Notes: generated by a model not told the origin, from the letters alone. A stretch of 64,000 nucleotides of DNA from Alteribacter aurantiacus DSM 18675 (GCF_000429705.1 NZ_KE386941.1:248001-312000), one strand, 5' to 3'; positions 8,407 to 16,827 are shown, numbered from the stretch's first letter. Made by a program: numbers and translations.

Positions 8407-10104
8407 TTGAAACGAAAATGGTGGAAAGAAGCAGTAGTTTATCAGATTTATCCTAGAAGTTTCAAAGATTCAAACGGTGATGGGATCGGTGATATTAGAG
8501 GGATCATTGAGAAGGTTGATTATCTTAAGGAGCTTGGAATCAGCGTAGTTTGGCTTTCACCGGTTTATAAGTCTCCCAACGATGATAATGGTTATGATAT
8601 TAGTGGGTATCAAGAGATTATGGGCGAGTTCGGCACGCTGGATGATTGGGATGATTTACTGACCGCTCTTCATGACCGTGGGATAAAATTGATTATGGAT
8701 TTGGTCGTGAACCATACGTCAGATGAACATCCTTGGTTTGTTGAATCGAGAAAATCAAAGGACAATCCATACAGAGATTATTACATATGGCAAGATGCGA
8801 AGCCTGATGGCAGTGAGCCAAACAATTGGCTGTCGTTCTTCAGTGGATCGGCATGGGAGTATGATGAGGGTACTGAGCAGTATTTCCTTCATTTATTTAC
8901 AAAGAAACAGCCGGACTTGAACTGGGAAAATGAGAGAGTAAGAAATGAAGTATTTGATATGATGACGTGGTGGCTCGATCGTGGGATAGACGGGTTTAGA
9001 ATGGACGTGATTAATAACATCTCCAAAACACCTGGTTTACCGGATGGGTCTGTGAAGGACCCGAAATCAAAATATCAATTTGCTCCCGAACACTTCGCCA
9101 ACGGTCCAAGACTTAGAGAGTATTTGGCGGAAATGCGTGATAAGGTACTGAACCACTATGACATCATGACAGTAGGAGAAACGGCCTTCTTCCCAGTAGA
9201 AGACGCCTGTGATATTACCGATGAAGAAAATGGCTATGTAAATATGGTGTTCCAGTTTGAACATATGGCTGTTGATGGAAAACCGGATACTCATGCAGGA
9301 AAATGGGACACTAGGCAATGGAAGCTCCAAGAACTGAAGCAGATTATGACGAAGTGGGACAAAGGCCTTGAAGGTGTCGGTTGGAACAGCTTGTACTTAA
9401 ACAACCACGATCAGCCAAGACAAGTGTCACGGTTCGGGGATGACAAGAATTATCACGAAGAATCAGCAAAGCTGTTAGCTACTTTCCTTCATACAATGCA
9501 CGGTACACCTTATGTCTACCAAGGAGAAGAACTAGGCATGACAAACGTTCGATTTGAAAAGGTGGAAGACTATCGTGATGTAGAGATTCACAATATGTAT
9601 CACGATTTCACTGAAAAAAGAGGCGAGTCGCACGAGACAGTCATGGAGAGGATTTGGACAAAGGGGCGAGACAATGCCCGAACACCCATTCAGTGGGACG
9701 ATTCTAAACACGGAGGATTTACGAAGGGAACACCGTGGATAGGCGTAAATCCGAATTATAGAGATATTAACGCTAAACAGCAGATAGACGATCCCAATTC
9801 CATATTAAATTACTATAAAAACCTGATTGCTCTTAGGAAAAAACACGACATTTTAGTATACGGGACTTATGATTTATACCTTGAAGAACACGAAGAATTG
9901 TACGTATATACAAGAACGCTTGGCGATGAAAAGGTACTTGTTGTATTGAACTTCTTTGGAGGAACGCCTGAATTCGTTTTACCGAAAGAGTTGGAAGACT
10001 TTAATGGGGAACGGCTAGTAGGGAACTACAAAGATGGAGCTACACAACCTTTAGAAAGAATGACATTACGCCCATACGAAGCCCTTGTATTTAAAGGTGA
10101 GTAA
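8407..10104 (+). CDS. malL: Oligo-1,6-glucosidase / alpha-glucosidase (GH13_31)
   Basis: 565 residues from a TTG start at 8407 preceded by AAGGGGGAAATTGA. The longer reading frame from 8320 adds a tail without homology or ribosome site. GH13 landmarks: DLVVNHTSDEH, nucleophile region GFRMDVIN, acid/base region TVGETAFF and LNNHDQPRQ. The Val after the nucleophile Asp (MDVI) is the residue associated with alpha-1,6 (isomaltose/oligo-1,6) specificity in this subfamily. Overall similarity is closer to B. subtilis MalL than to TreA. It hydrolyses short alpha-glucosides in the cytoplasm. It is transcribed alone and followed by a terminator. The symbol follows the closest family; the exact substrate is inferred. 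Confidence 0.82.
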   Translation: MKRKWWKEAVVYQIYPRSFKDSNGDGIGDIRGIIEKVDYLKELGISVVWLSPVYKSPNDDNGYDISGYQEIMGEFGTLDDWDDLLTALHDRGIKLIMDLVVNHTSDEHPWFVESRKSKDNPYRDYYIWQDAKPDGSEPNNWLSFFSGSAWEYDEGTEQYFLHLFTKKQPDLNWENERVRNEVFDMMTWWLDRGIDGFRMDVINNISKTPGLPDGSVKDPKSKYQFAPEHFANGPRLREYLAEMRDKVLNHYDIMTVGETAFFPVEDACDITDEENGYVNMVFQFEHMAVDGKPDTHAGKWDTRQWKLQELKQIMTKWDKGLEGVGWNSLYLNNHDQPRQVSRFGDDKNYHEESAKLLATFLHTMHGTPYVYQGEELGMTNVRFEKVEDYRDVEIHNMYHDFTEKRGESHETVMERIWTKGRDNARTPIQWDDSKHGGFTKGTPWIGVNPNYRDINAKQQIDDPNSILNYYKNLIALRKKHDILVYGTYDLYLEEHEELYVYTRTLGDEKVLVVLNFFGGTPEFVLPKELEDFNGERLVGNYKDGATQPLERMTLRPYEALVFKGE

Positions 10105-10110
10105 TAAGAA

Positions 10111-10142
10111 AAGTCCCGAGACAATGTCTTGGGACTTCTTTA
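10111..10142 (+). terminator. Intrinsic terminator after the alpha-glucosidase gene
   Basis: AAGTCCCGAGAC / GTCTTGGGACTT (one G-T pair) around AAT, then CTTT. It begins six bases after the stop. Confidence 0.8.
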
Positions 10143-10153
10143 ATCGATTCGTT

Positions 10154-10176
10154 TGTCTCAAAATCCTTTTGAGACA
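10154..10176. repeat. Perfect 10-bp hairpin next to the mobile element
   Basis: TGTCTCAAAA-TCC-TTTTGAGACA is a perfect stem-loop between the terminator and the left inverted repeat of the element. It has no T-tail in either direction. Confidence 0.5.
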
Positions 10177-10255
10177 TCACATTTACATAATTGTTCGGGG
10201 GTCAGACCCCATAGCCGTCAACTTAAGGATTGAGCGTAGTAAATCAGTGGAAGAA

Positions 10256-10379
10256 AGGTGTAGCCGGAATGTTCTTCGCTTTCCGCGGCGGTGCCGGCGA
10301 GCCTCCTCGGGCAAAGCCCTTGCGGGGTCTCTCCTGGCTCCCACGGCCGCAGGAGTCTGCGAACATTCCGGCTACACCT
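10256..10379. repeat. G+C-rich palindromic module A of copy 1
   Basis: It is bounded by a perfect 19-bp inverted repeat (AGGTGTAGCCGGAATGTTC, 10256-10274; complement 10361-10379). The core reads GCTTTCCGCGG...AGCCTCCTCGGG...TGCGGGGTCT...GCAGGAGTC. The same core, inverted, occurs in module B. It is nearly identical to 59924-60046. Confidence 0.8.
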
Positions 10380-10478
10380 AATCACATGTCCAAGTTCATA
10401 TCATTTGTGATAAATAAGAGCTTACCGGCTCATCCTGTCGGGTATCTTCCCTTTACAATGTAAAGGGAGGTATTTTTT

Positions 10479-10934
10479 ATGAAGAAGAAAAACATTCTAA
10501 AAAAATCAAAAGACGCACTCCGTCGGACTTTTCTACGTTGGCAAGTTGAACAATTATTTAAATCATGGAAGTCGTATTATGGCATTCATAAAATAAGAAA
10601 CATTAAACAGGAGCGCTTTGAGTGTCACTTGTATGGCCAACTCATTGCACTTTTGATATCTAGTATGATTACATTTGAAGCGCGAAGTGCGTTATATGAA
10701 AACGAAGAGATTGAAGTTAGTGAGATGAAATGCACGAAAGAATTACGTGAGAGTGCAGAAGAGTTCTTCCGAGCAAGTGGATCACCAATTAAGATAAATA
10801 ACCTATTTCATCAATACACAGAAGTCATTCGAAGGAGATGTAGGAAGTGTAAAAAGAAGAATTGTGAGACACCTTTTCTAGTCTTAAAGAACACGATGAA
10901 GGAGGAAGAAAAGCTGATACTCTTACATGTTTGA
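10479..10934 (+). pseudogene. C-terminal fragment of an IS4-type DDE transposase
   Basis: 151 residues starting at an ATG with AAAGGGAGG upstream. RWQVEQLFKSWKS matches the region around the catalytic Glu of IS4-type transposases (the Y/W-x2-R-x3-E-x6-K signature). It is followed by ERFECHLYGQLIALLISS, typical of their C-terminal helices. The N-terminal part carrying the two catalytic Asp residues is absent, so the product cannot catalyse transposition. It lies between the two G+C-rich modules of the element. Whether the short ORF is expressed is unknown. Confidence 0.75.
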
Positions 10935-10986
10935 ATAAGATGTTTGTTTAAAAGAGAACATCATTTAAAGTAGAAAATGGAGTGAA

Positions 10987-11081
10987 AGGTGGCGACTCCA
11001 GCGGGAATAGCATCAGCCGAAGACCCCGCAGGGCGCCTTTCCCGAGGAGGCTAAGGCGATGCCCGCGGAAAGCGTCCACCT
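10987..11081. repeat. G+C-rich module B of copy 1
   Basis: 95 bases bounded by AGGTGG/CCACCT, in inverted orientation to module A and sharing its core. It appears identical, base for base, to 59488-59582 on the other strand, although the sequence around it differs between the two element copies. Confidence 0.8.
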
Positions 11082-11221
11082 GTAACGGAATTAACCCTTT
11101 GTTAAAAAAACTTCCGAAAGGAAGCTTCTTTGTCATGTGAAAAAATGAGAGTGAATGATCAATAAGATAAAAAGCCGCCAAGTTTTGCTTAACTTGACGG
11201 CTATGGGGTCAGACCCCAGCA

Positions 11222-11344
11222 TTAGTCGTTGTCTTGGAGGTAGTGGGGCGGCTTTGCTTTTGCTGCCCAGACGAATACGAATGCGACAGCACCAACGAGC
11301 ACCAGCGGCGGCGCGATCATGATCAAAAAGAATGTCAAATCCAT
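11222..11344 (-). CDS. cydS: Cytochrome bd oxidase small subunit CydS
   Basis: 40 residues with one membrane helix (about 4-27). The N-terminal FFLIMIAPPLVLV resembles the TFLIMYAPMVVV of the CydS subunit seen in the Geobacillus cytochrome bd structure. AAGGAGGAGTTACG precedes the ATG. It follows cydB by about 150 bases, a gap holding a CTGTTACG/CGTAACAG hairpin (11392-11419) that could protect or process the mRNA. The mobile element abuts its stop codon. CydS binds CydA and stabilises the heme-bearing subunit. Confidence 0.8.
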   Translation of the reverse strand: MDLTFFLIMIAPPLVLVGAVAFVFVWAAKAKPPHYLQDND

Positions 11345-11495
11345 CGTAACTCCTCCTTTATTTGAATGGCAAAGGCTTCTAGGTTGCGTGTCTGTTACGA
11401 AAAAACCACTCGTAACAGGATTTTAAAACAAGCAACCGTTCCGCTCCTTGCATAGATAACATTGAAATCGTAAAAATCGAACTTTTTCAGTGCCT

Positions 11496-12509
11496 TTATT
11501 TTTTACCTTCTACATAATCTGCGTCGAATAAGAACAAACGCATGAGTAAGATGAGCGACGGAATAAGAAGCAACAATCCGCCGATAAACGCGATAATTAA
11601 CGCGAGTGCCATAGCATCATTTGTAAAACCATCATAAATCGTCAAGTACGGATACAGTAGGTATGGCAAGTGTGCCGATCCGTAGGCAAAAAACGCTGTG
11701 AAAAACTGGACCATCACGAGAACGAAGGCCGTTCCATAGTTTCGGCGCTTCCAGATCAGAACCGTGGCTGCAACGAATGTGACGAAGGAAATGCCAAACA
11801 TCCACCAAAGGTCCATCATGTTGGAAAAGTGTACTGGGTTTCTTTTTCCAAGTAAGAAGAAAACCACGATACCGGTAATAATGGTTGGTCCAGCCCAGGA
11901 TAGAGCATACTTTCGTACGACTTCAAGTGCCGGTTTATCTTTTGCACGACTTGCGTAATAAGTCAAAAACGCTGCCGAGATAAACAGAACACTGAAGATA
12001 GCAAGGAAGACGACTCCCCATGAGTAGGCACTTGTAAACAGCTCTCCGTATAAAAGCTGAACATTCCCGTTATCAACGACCAAATAACCACCTTCTGAAA
12101 TCGTAAGAACGGTTGTCAATGAAGCGGGAATTAATAGTCCTGTTGCTCCATAAAGGAATGAATACAAATGACTGTCTTTTGCTCCGTAAGTGGCGAACGC
12201 ATAGTAAGAACCACGGAGAGCTAAAAGGATAATCGCTACGCTTCCTGGGATGAGGAGTGCAGTTCCATAATAGTAAGCCGTATCTGGAAAGAACCCGACA
12301 ATACCCACGAAGAAAAAGACGAGAAAGACATTGGTTACCTCCCAAACAGGTGAGAGGTAACGCTGAATAATGTTGTGTACAACATGTTTTTTATTTGTAA
12401 TATGACTATAGTAACTGAAGAAGCCGGCGCCGAAATCAATCGACGCCACAATCAAGTAGCCGTAAAGGAAAATCCAAAGTACCGTAATACCAACGACTTC
12501 ATAGCTCAA
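11496..12509 (-). CDS. cydB: Cytochrome bd ubiquinol/menaquinol oxidase subunit II
   Basis: 337 residues from a TTG start eight bases after GGAGG. It has eight to nine membrane helices throughout and the subunit II landmarks GYLIVASIDFGAGFF and LRGSYYAF. Together with CydA it forms the high-affinity menaquinol oxidase that reduces O2 to water without proton pumping. The gene follows cydA by 14 bases. Length and motifs match the Geobacillus/YthB-type enzymes. Confidence 0.9.
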   Translation of the reverse strand: MSYEVVGITVLWIFLYGYLIVASIDFGAGFFSYYSHITNKKHVVHNIIQRYLSPVWEVTNVFLVFFFVGIVGFFPDTAYYYGTALLIPGSVAIILLALRGSYYAFATYGAKDSHLYSFLYGATGLLIPASLTTVLTISEGGYLVVDNGNVQLLYGELFTSAYSWGVVFLAIFSVLFISAAFLTYYASRAKDKPALEVVRKYALSWAGPTIITGIVVFFLLGKRNPVHFSNMMDLWWMFGISFVTFVAATVLIWKRRNYGTAFVLVMVQFFTAFFAYGSAHLPYLLYPYLTIYDGFTNDAMALALIIAFIGGLLLLIPSLILLMRLFLFDADYVEGKK

Positions 12510-12523
12510 TGTCGGTACCTCCT

Positions 12524-13885
12524 TTATTCATTGCTAACACGTTTTTGCTGTGCCATGCCACGCTTTTCAAGCTCATGTTCTACAGGGTTTTTCTTGAACA
12601 TTCTTCGAAGAACGACAGCACATGTGACACCAAGGATGATATAGAGTGTAACGAATAGGACAAACATCACATCAACATGAGCAGAAGTAGTTGCCCCTTC
12701 TTCCGTACGCATAATACCATTAATAATCCATGGTTGACGCCCAACTTCAGCAAAGACCCATCCAGACTCAATGGCAACCATGGATAATGGTCCACCTGCT
12801 GCGATTGCCCATAAGAGTGGTTTGTTAAGTGGGTTCCATTTCTTTCTCCAGCTCATCACCACGAACAATACGGAGACGAGGGACAAGTACATCCCAATGC
12901 CAACCATTAAGTCAAAGGCGTAGTGAACCCAGAGCGGTGGAAGTTCATCTTCCGGAAAGTCATTTAAACCTACAACTTCGGAATCCGGCGTACCACCAGC
13001 TAAAATACTTAAAGCGTAAGGAATCTCAAGTGCATACTTAACCTCGTTATCCTCAGTGAGAATTCCGCCTAGGATAAGCGGTGCTTCTGTTTCTGTCTCA
13101 AAGTGCCACTCTGCTGCGGCAAGTTTTTCCGGCTGGTATTCGTGCAAGTACTTACCGGATAGATCACCGATAACTGCCGTTGCAATCGCAAAAACAGCAC
13201 CTGAAACCATCGTTAAGTGCAATGCTTTCTTGTGGTAGACGTGGTTATTTCCTTTAATAAGGTGGATAGCCGCGATCGTACCAAGAATAAACGCAGAAGT
13301 CAGGTAACACGTAATGATGACGTGAGCGACTTTCGTTGGTGTCGCAGGGTTAAACATGGCCGCAAGGGGACTCACGTTTGTAAGAACGCCATCCACGATT
13401 TCAAACCCTTGTGGAATATTCATAAATCCATTCACTGTAGTAATAAAGAATGCAGATGCTGAAGCTCCTATTACAATCGGAATCACGAGTAAGAAATGCT
13501 TCATCTTACTCTTAAAACGATCCCATGTGTACAAGTAAATACCAAGAAAGATCGCTTCAAAGAAGAAAGCGAAAATCTCTAAAAAGAGAGGCAGTCCTAT
13601 TGTATGTCCTGCAGCCTGCATGAAATTAGGCCACAATAAACTTAGTTGAAGACCAATCGCTGTACCAGTAACAACACCAACAGCCACTGTGACAACAAAC
13701 CCTCTGGCCCATCGTCTTGCAAGTAATGTATAGTGAGGGTCATTTCGCTTAATCCCCATCCATTCCGCAATGGCAATCATAAGCGGAACCCCAACACCAA
13801 TCGTGGCAAAAATAATATGAAAACCAAGTGTCAGAGATGTGAGGATTCGGCTGTATATGACCGGATCATATTCAAAACCAAACAT
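12524..13885 (-). CDS. cydA: Cytochrome bd ubiquinol/menaquinol oxidase subunit I
   Basis: 453 residues from the ATG at 13885 (preceded by AAAGGGGATCTTT); the open frame upstream is not homologous. Landmarks: the heme b595-ligand region near SRILTSLTLGFHIIFATIG, ARRWARGFVVTVAVGVVTGT, GLPLFLEIFAFFFEAIFLGIY, and a short Q-loop containing GKYLHEYQPEKLAAAEWHFET with the quinol-binding Lys/Glu. The short Q-loop and overall sequence place it with the Geobacillus-type enzymes. First gene of cydA-cydB-cydS. A TAGGTG-ATTA-CACCTA palindrome lies about 100 bases upstream. Confidence 0.92.
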   Translation of the reverse strand: MFGFEYDPVIYSRILTSLTLGFHIIFATIGVGVPLMIAIAEWMGIKRNDPHYTLLARRWARGFVVTVAVGVVTGTAIGLQLSLLWPNFMQAAGHTIGLPLFLEIFAFFFEAIFLGIYLYTWDRFKSKMKHFLLVIPIVIGASASAFFITTVNGFMNIPQGFEIVDGVLTNVSPLAAMFNPATPTKVAHVIITCYLTSAFILGTIAAIHLIKGNNHVYHKKALHLTMVSGAVFAIATAVIGDLSGKYLHEYQPEKLAAAEWHFETETEAPLILGGILTEDNEVKYALEIPYALSILAGGTPDSEVVGLNDFPEDELPPLWVHYAFDLMVGIGMYLSLVSVLFVVMSWRKKWNPLNKPLLWAIAAGGPLSMVAIESGWVFAEVGRQPWIINGIMRTEEGATTSAHVDVMFVLFVTLYIILGVTCAVVLRRMFKKNPVEHELEKRGMAQQKRVSNE

Positions 13886-13987
13886 AAAGATCCCCTTTCC
13901 ATTCTTATCAAATCTACAATCTAATTCTATTAGGGTGCATAAATCGATCACTGTACTTATTTTATTAAATGTGAAATAATAAACATA

Positions 13988-14003
13988 TAGGTGATTACAC
14001 CTA
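13988..14003. promoter_or_regulatory. Palindromic operator candidate upstream of cydA
   Basis: TAGGTG-ATTA-CACCTA is a perfect 6-bp-arm palindrome in the divergent region between cydA and the AhpD-like gene. The cognate regulator is not identifiable; it does not match the Rex consensus. Confidence 0.35.
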
Positions 14004-14141
14004 AATACAAGTGATTTTGTGAGCAAACTTTGAACAGGATGTGAACGATTAAAGACAAATCGTTTACGGCAGTTTGCATGGGAATATTGAGTACAAACAA
14101 TACTAAATAAAGAAAGCTAATATTCAGAGGAGGCACAAGGG

Positions 14142-14636
14142 ATGCCGTGGATTAAACCAGTAAAGCAAAAAGATATTAAAGATTTAGGTGTATATGAACA
14201 GCTAGATCAACCTGTCTCCATTTTTCATCGTCTAATGGCTCATACACCTGAGTTGTTAGAGAGCTTTACCCCATTACAGCAAGCAGTTAAACAAGTAACA
14301 ATTGGAGATCAGACTCGAGAGATCATTATCACTTACGTTTCTGTCTTAAATGGGTGTGAATATTGTACAAAAGGCCACAAAACCGTCTTGGGAACAATGA
14401 TAGATCAAAAGGAAGTAGAGAGCCTTTTAGCCGACGACATTCGTTTGTTTGATCCTTCCATTCAAGCCATTCTGAACTATGCGAAAAAATTGGTCGTCGA
14501 TCGAGCCAGTCTTTCAAAAGGAGATATTGAAGAACTGACCAACCTAGGTTTTTCAACAAAAGAAATCGTAGAGATTAATCATGTGGTTGCTTATACAAGC
14601 TATACCAATCAGCTTTCAATTGGTTTAGGATTATAA
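14142..14636 (+). CDS. AhpD-like carboxymuconolactone decarboxylase family protein
   Basis: 164 residues, all-helical. The CEYCTKGH motif (about residues 71-78) is the CxxC-x2-H redox centre of peroxidase-related AhpD-like proteins. Such proteins reduce peroxides or protect against oxidants using the two Cys. RBS AGAGGAGGCACAAGGG. The LuxR-type regulator follows after 33 bases on the same strand, so they may be cotranscribed. It diverges from cydA, placing an oxidant-related gene beside an oxygen-reducing oxidase. Confidence 0.8.
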   Translation: MPWIKPVKQKDIKDLGVYEQLDQPVSIFHRLMAHTPELLESFTPLQQAVKQVTIGDQTREIIITYVSVLNGCEYCTKGHKTVLGTMIDQKEVESLLADDIRLFDPSIQAILNYAKKLVVDRASLSKGDIEELTNLGFSTKEIVEINHVVAYTSYTNQLSIGLGL

Positions 14637-14669
14637 TATTCAAGTGGATATGGAGAGAGGAGGAGAGAG

Positions 14670-15293
14670 ATGCGTTGCCTAATTGCTGAAGAGCATGAGC
14701 TCATGCGCTTCGGGATTACTCAACTCTTAAAAGACTTATTTCCCGTGGAATATGTGTTGGAGTCAGTGGAAAAAGAGAATATCATTGCTTTACTAAAAAA
14801 GTATCCTTTTGATTGGTTACTTTTAAATCCAACTACACTCTCAAACACTTCCCTTGCAGAGTTTTTATCGCTCGTGAACGATTCAAAAAGAGAGGTGAAA
14901 ACCGTCATTTTATTAGGGGAAGAAGGGTTTGTCGACCTTTCTGTTTTGGAACACTATCCGATTTTAGGTGTCATTAGACACGATGAACCACTCGAAGATC
15001 TCATGCGCGCTTTTGAAGGAATGAACAGAGGAAGAACACATTACTCTCTTCAATCCTCGGCTGAAAAAGGAAAAATCAACGAACGGACGGGAGCCTATTT
15101 AACAAAAAGGGAAGAGGAAGTACTTTTGCAAATCATCCAAGGTTATACCGTAACCGAATCTGCCTCTGTTCTTGGTGTGACAAAAAAGACGATTGAAAAC
15201 CATAGGCACAACCTACGAAAAAAGTTAGAGGTCACTTCACAACAGGAGCTTATGAAAGAAGCACAAAGGTTGGGGTATATTCAGTTCAAGTAA
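14670..15293 (+). CDS. LuxR/NarL-type regulator with a degenerate receiver
   Basis: 207 residues. The N-terminal 120 residues resemble a response-regulator receiver (CLIAEEHELMRFG with acidic residues at positions 7-8). The strand that should carry the phosphorylated Asp reads DWLLLNPTT, with Asn at that place, and the conserved Lys region reads VIRHDEP without the Lys. The C-terminal helix-turn-helix (about 145-205; LTKREEEVLLQIIQG, KTIENHRHNLRKKL) is intact. No histidine kinase is adjacent. It is probably a phosphorylation-independent or partner-controlled DNA-binding protein. Its targets are unknown. Confidence 0.8.
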   Translation: MRCLIAEEHELMRFGITQLLKDLFPVEYVLESVEKENIIALLKKYPFDWLLLNPTTLSNTSLAEFLSLVNDSKREVKTVILLGEEGFVDLSVLEHYPILGVIRHDEPLEDLMRAFEGMNRGRTHYSLQSSAEKGKINERTGAYLTKREEEVLLQIIQGYTVTESASVLGVTKKTIENHRHNLRKKLEVTSQQELMKEAQRLGYIQFK

Positions 15294-15300
15294 TAAAAAA

Positions 15301-15340
15301 GGTCCAGAGCAACTAAACATTGCTTAGTCGCTCTGGAACC
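15301..15340. terminator. Bidirectional terminator between the LuxR-type gene and the anti-sigma gene
   Basis: CCAGAGC...GCTCTGG with an inner ACTAA/TTAGT arm. AAAAAA lies on the left (T-tract for the reverse strand) and CCTTTAA on the right. Confidence 0.75.
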
Positions 15341-15341
15341 T

Positions 15342-16151
15342 TTAATGTTCACCAAATTCAAGGTTATCTACAAAAATCCTCGTAGACTCTGAAAACCGGT
15401 TTCCAGAGAGGATCATGGGCTTTCGAACGACAATTTCATAAAAAAAGCGTTCCTCTTGAACGAACACTTGATATTCAATCGCCGAATCCGAAATCCAATA
15501 AGATATTAGTTCGCCCATTGAGTTATGAAGGGTAGAATCAGGGTACTCCGTATAGCCCTCTGTCTCTAACTTATCTCGAAACGCGTTTTCAACAGGATCT
15601 TCTTGTCCTAATGAATGTTTGGTAAGTGTAATGTAGGCCTCATGTTTTTCAACAGCGCCATACATACTATAAAACGTTGCCTGATTGTTTTCTATGTGCA
15701 CATCAAACTGTTCTTCAATGTAAGTGGAAAAGCCAAGCTCCTGATTCTCGTAAAGGACATATTCATATGTTTCGGTCATTCCTTCAAGTTCAAATTCATG
15801 GACCATACGATTTTCCCTTGGAGGCAGTTTGGAGGGAGTGTCTTCCACACTTGAAGGGGATTCATATTCTTCCTCTTCATCTCCTGGAGCAGCAGGCACG
15901 TAAGAGTTCGCGGGTGGTTCTTGAGATGTATTTGTTTCACTCATTAAATAAGAGGCTGTAAGAATCCCGGCACCAATAAGAAGCAAAAGAGTAGCTACTA
16001 CATTCGCAAATAGCATCGTGTAGTTCTTGTTGGTGGGTGGGCGTTCTCGGGTCTGTTCTCTGACCCTTTTATAAAGATCTTCAGGTGACTCGGAAGAAGG
16101 CAACTTATCATACCTTTTTCGAAGTTCATCCATCCCTTTTTCAAAATTCAT
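15342..16151 (-). CDS. Putative membrane-anchored anti-sigma factor
   Basis: 269 residues from the ATG at 16151, eight bases after GGAGG and overlapping the sigma gene by 11 bases. A cytoplasmic N-terminal part (about 1-42) is followed by one transmembrane helix (about 45-66), an acidic Pro-rich linker (about 75-110) and an extracytoplasmic domain of about 160 residues without a recognised fold. The topology and coupling to an ECF sigma gene make it the likely cognate anti-sigma. It lacks the HxxxCxxC zinc motif of ZAS-type anti-sigmas, so binding must use another structure. Confidence 0.65.
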   Translation of the reverse strand: MNFEKGMDELRKRYDKLPSSESPEDLYKRVREQTRERPPTNKNYTMLFANVVATLLLLIGAGILTASYLMSETNTSQEPPANSYVPAAPGDEEEEYESPSSVEDTPSKLPPRENRMVHEFELEGMTETYEYVLYENQELGFSTYIEEQFDVHIENNQATFYSMYGAVEKHEAYITLTKHSLGQEDPVENAFRDKLETEGYTEYPDSTLHNSMGELISYWISDSAIEYQVFVQEERFFYEIVVRKPMILSGNRFSESTRIFVDNLEFGEH

Positions 16152-16680
16152 TTTCAAACCCTCCTTTAATCATGGCTGTTTTTAGCTTGTTTTTTCCTCG
16201 ACGCAATCTCGTCTTTACGGAGTTTTCATTTAACCCCATAATCAATGCAATTTCTGAAAGCGTTCGATCATGAAAATAGAACAATACAATGGGGATCCGA
16301 TATTTCTCTTCCAACTCATGAAGGTTTTCATTTAACAAAATGGCATAATGGCTAAGTGTTTCTTCATATAGTGGGATTACTGTTTGCTTAGCTTGTTTTA
16401 TTTTGTATCGTTCACGTTTTTGTTTACGGAATAAATCCTTACAAACGTTCAGTGTAATGCTGTAAAGCCACGTTGTGAATTTACCGTGTGTGTAGCTGTT
16501 AAAGAAACGATATACCTTAATGAAAACGTCCTGTGTGACATCAGGTAGATCGTCTTCCGATACACCAATCTGACGGGCAAATCTCTCCACAACTGGTTGG
16601 TATTGAATAATCACTTCAAAAAAATCATTTTCATGACTAGGAAGCGTTTCTTTGATTGATGGTTTGTCGCGGGGGTCCAA
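16141..16680 (-). CDS. ECF-type RNA polymerase sigma factor
   Basis: 179 residues from a TTG at 16680, seven bases after GGAGG. A longer frame starts at a GTG within the ribosome site. Sigma region 2 (about 30-95) contains LPDVTQDVFIKVYR and FTTWLYSITLNVCKD. Region 4 (about 115-170) contains YRIPIVLFYFHDRTLSEIA and ENSVKTRLRRGKNKLK. Cotranscribed with its probable anti-sigma. A TGAAAC-N17-CGTTTA promoter upstream suggests positive autoregulation, as is usual for ECF sigmas. Not assignable to a named B. subtilis sigma. Confidence 0.85.
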   Translation of the reverse strand: MDPRDKPSIKETLPSHENDFFEVIIQYQPVVERFARQIGVSEDDLPDVTQDVFIKVYRFFNSYTHGKFTTWLYSITLNVCKDLFRKQKRERYKIKQAKQTVIPLYEETLSHYAILLNENLHELEEKYRIPIVLFYFHDRTLSEIALIMGLNENSVKTRLRRGKNKLKTAMIKGGFENEF

Positions 16681-16708
16681 TGGGGCTCCTCCTTCCACTC
16701 ACACCTAT

Positions 16709-16737
16709 TAAACGCCAGTATTTATGAAAAAGTTTCA
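16709..16737 (-). promoter_or_regulatory. ECF-type promoter of the sigma/anti-sigma operon
   Basis: Reverse strand: TGAAAC (16732-16737), 17 bases, CGTTTA (16709-16714). The TGAAAC -35 with a CGT -10 is the hallmark of ECF-dependent promoters in bacilli. Confidence 0.6.
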
Positions 16738-16797
16738 TCATCAGGACTCATTCTATAGAAGCGTTAGTCTTATGAAGGAATGATTTGAAAAAAATGG

Positions 16798-16827
16798 TTG
16801 ACGGAAAGTTTGAAATAGTGCTACGAT
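16798..16827 (+). promoter_or_regulatory. Sigma-A promoter of the bmrCD leader
   Basis: TTGACG (16798-16803), an 18-base spacer and TACGAT (16822-16827), about 43 bases before the leader ORF. Confidence 0.55.

Larger units (their letters stand above)
10198..11217 (+). mobile_element. 1.02-kb non-autonomous insertion-sequence remnant with 30-bp terminal inverted repeats (copy 1)
   Basis: The ends are 30-base inverted repeats with two mismatches: left 10198-10227 starting GGGGTCAGACCCCATAGCCG, right 11188-11217 ending GGCTATGGGGTCAGACCCC. Inside are two G+C-rich palindromic modules in inverted orientation flanking a short transposase fragment. The right end stops four bases before the cydS stop codon. 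I see no obvious target-site duplication. A second, inverted and more decayed copy lies at 59342-60104. The transposase fragment resembles the C-terminal part of IS4-type DDE transposases. Confidence 0.8.

Noticed and set aside
10085..10463. Overlapping ORFs of 77-98 aa across the G+C-rich module A
   Set aside because: They run through a palindromic repeat of a mobile element, lack ribosome sites and recur in copy 2 only because the DNA is repeated.
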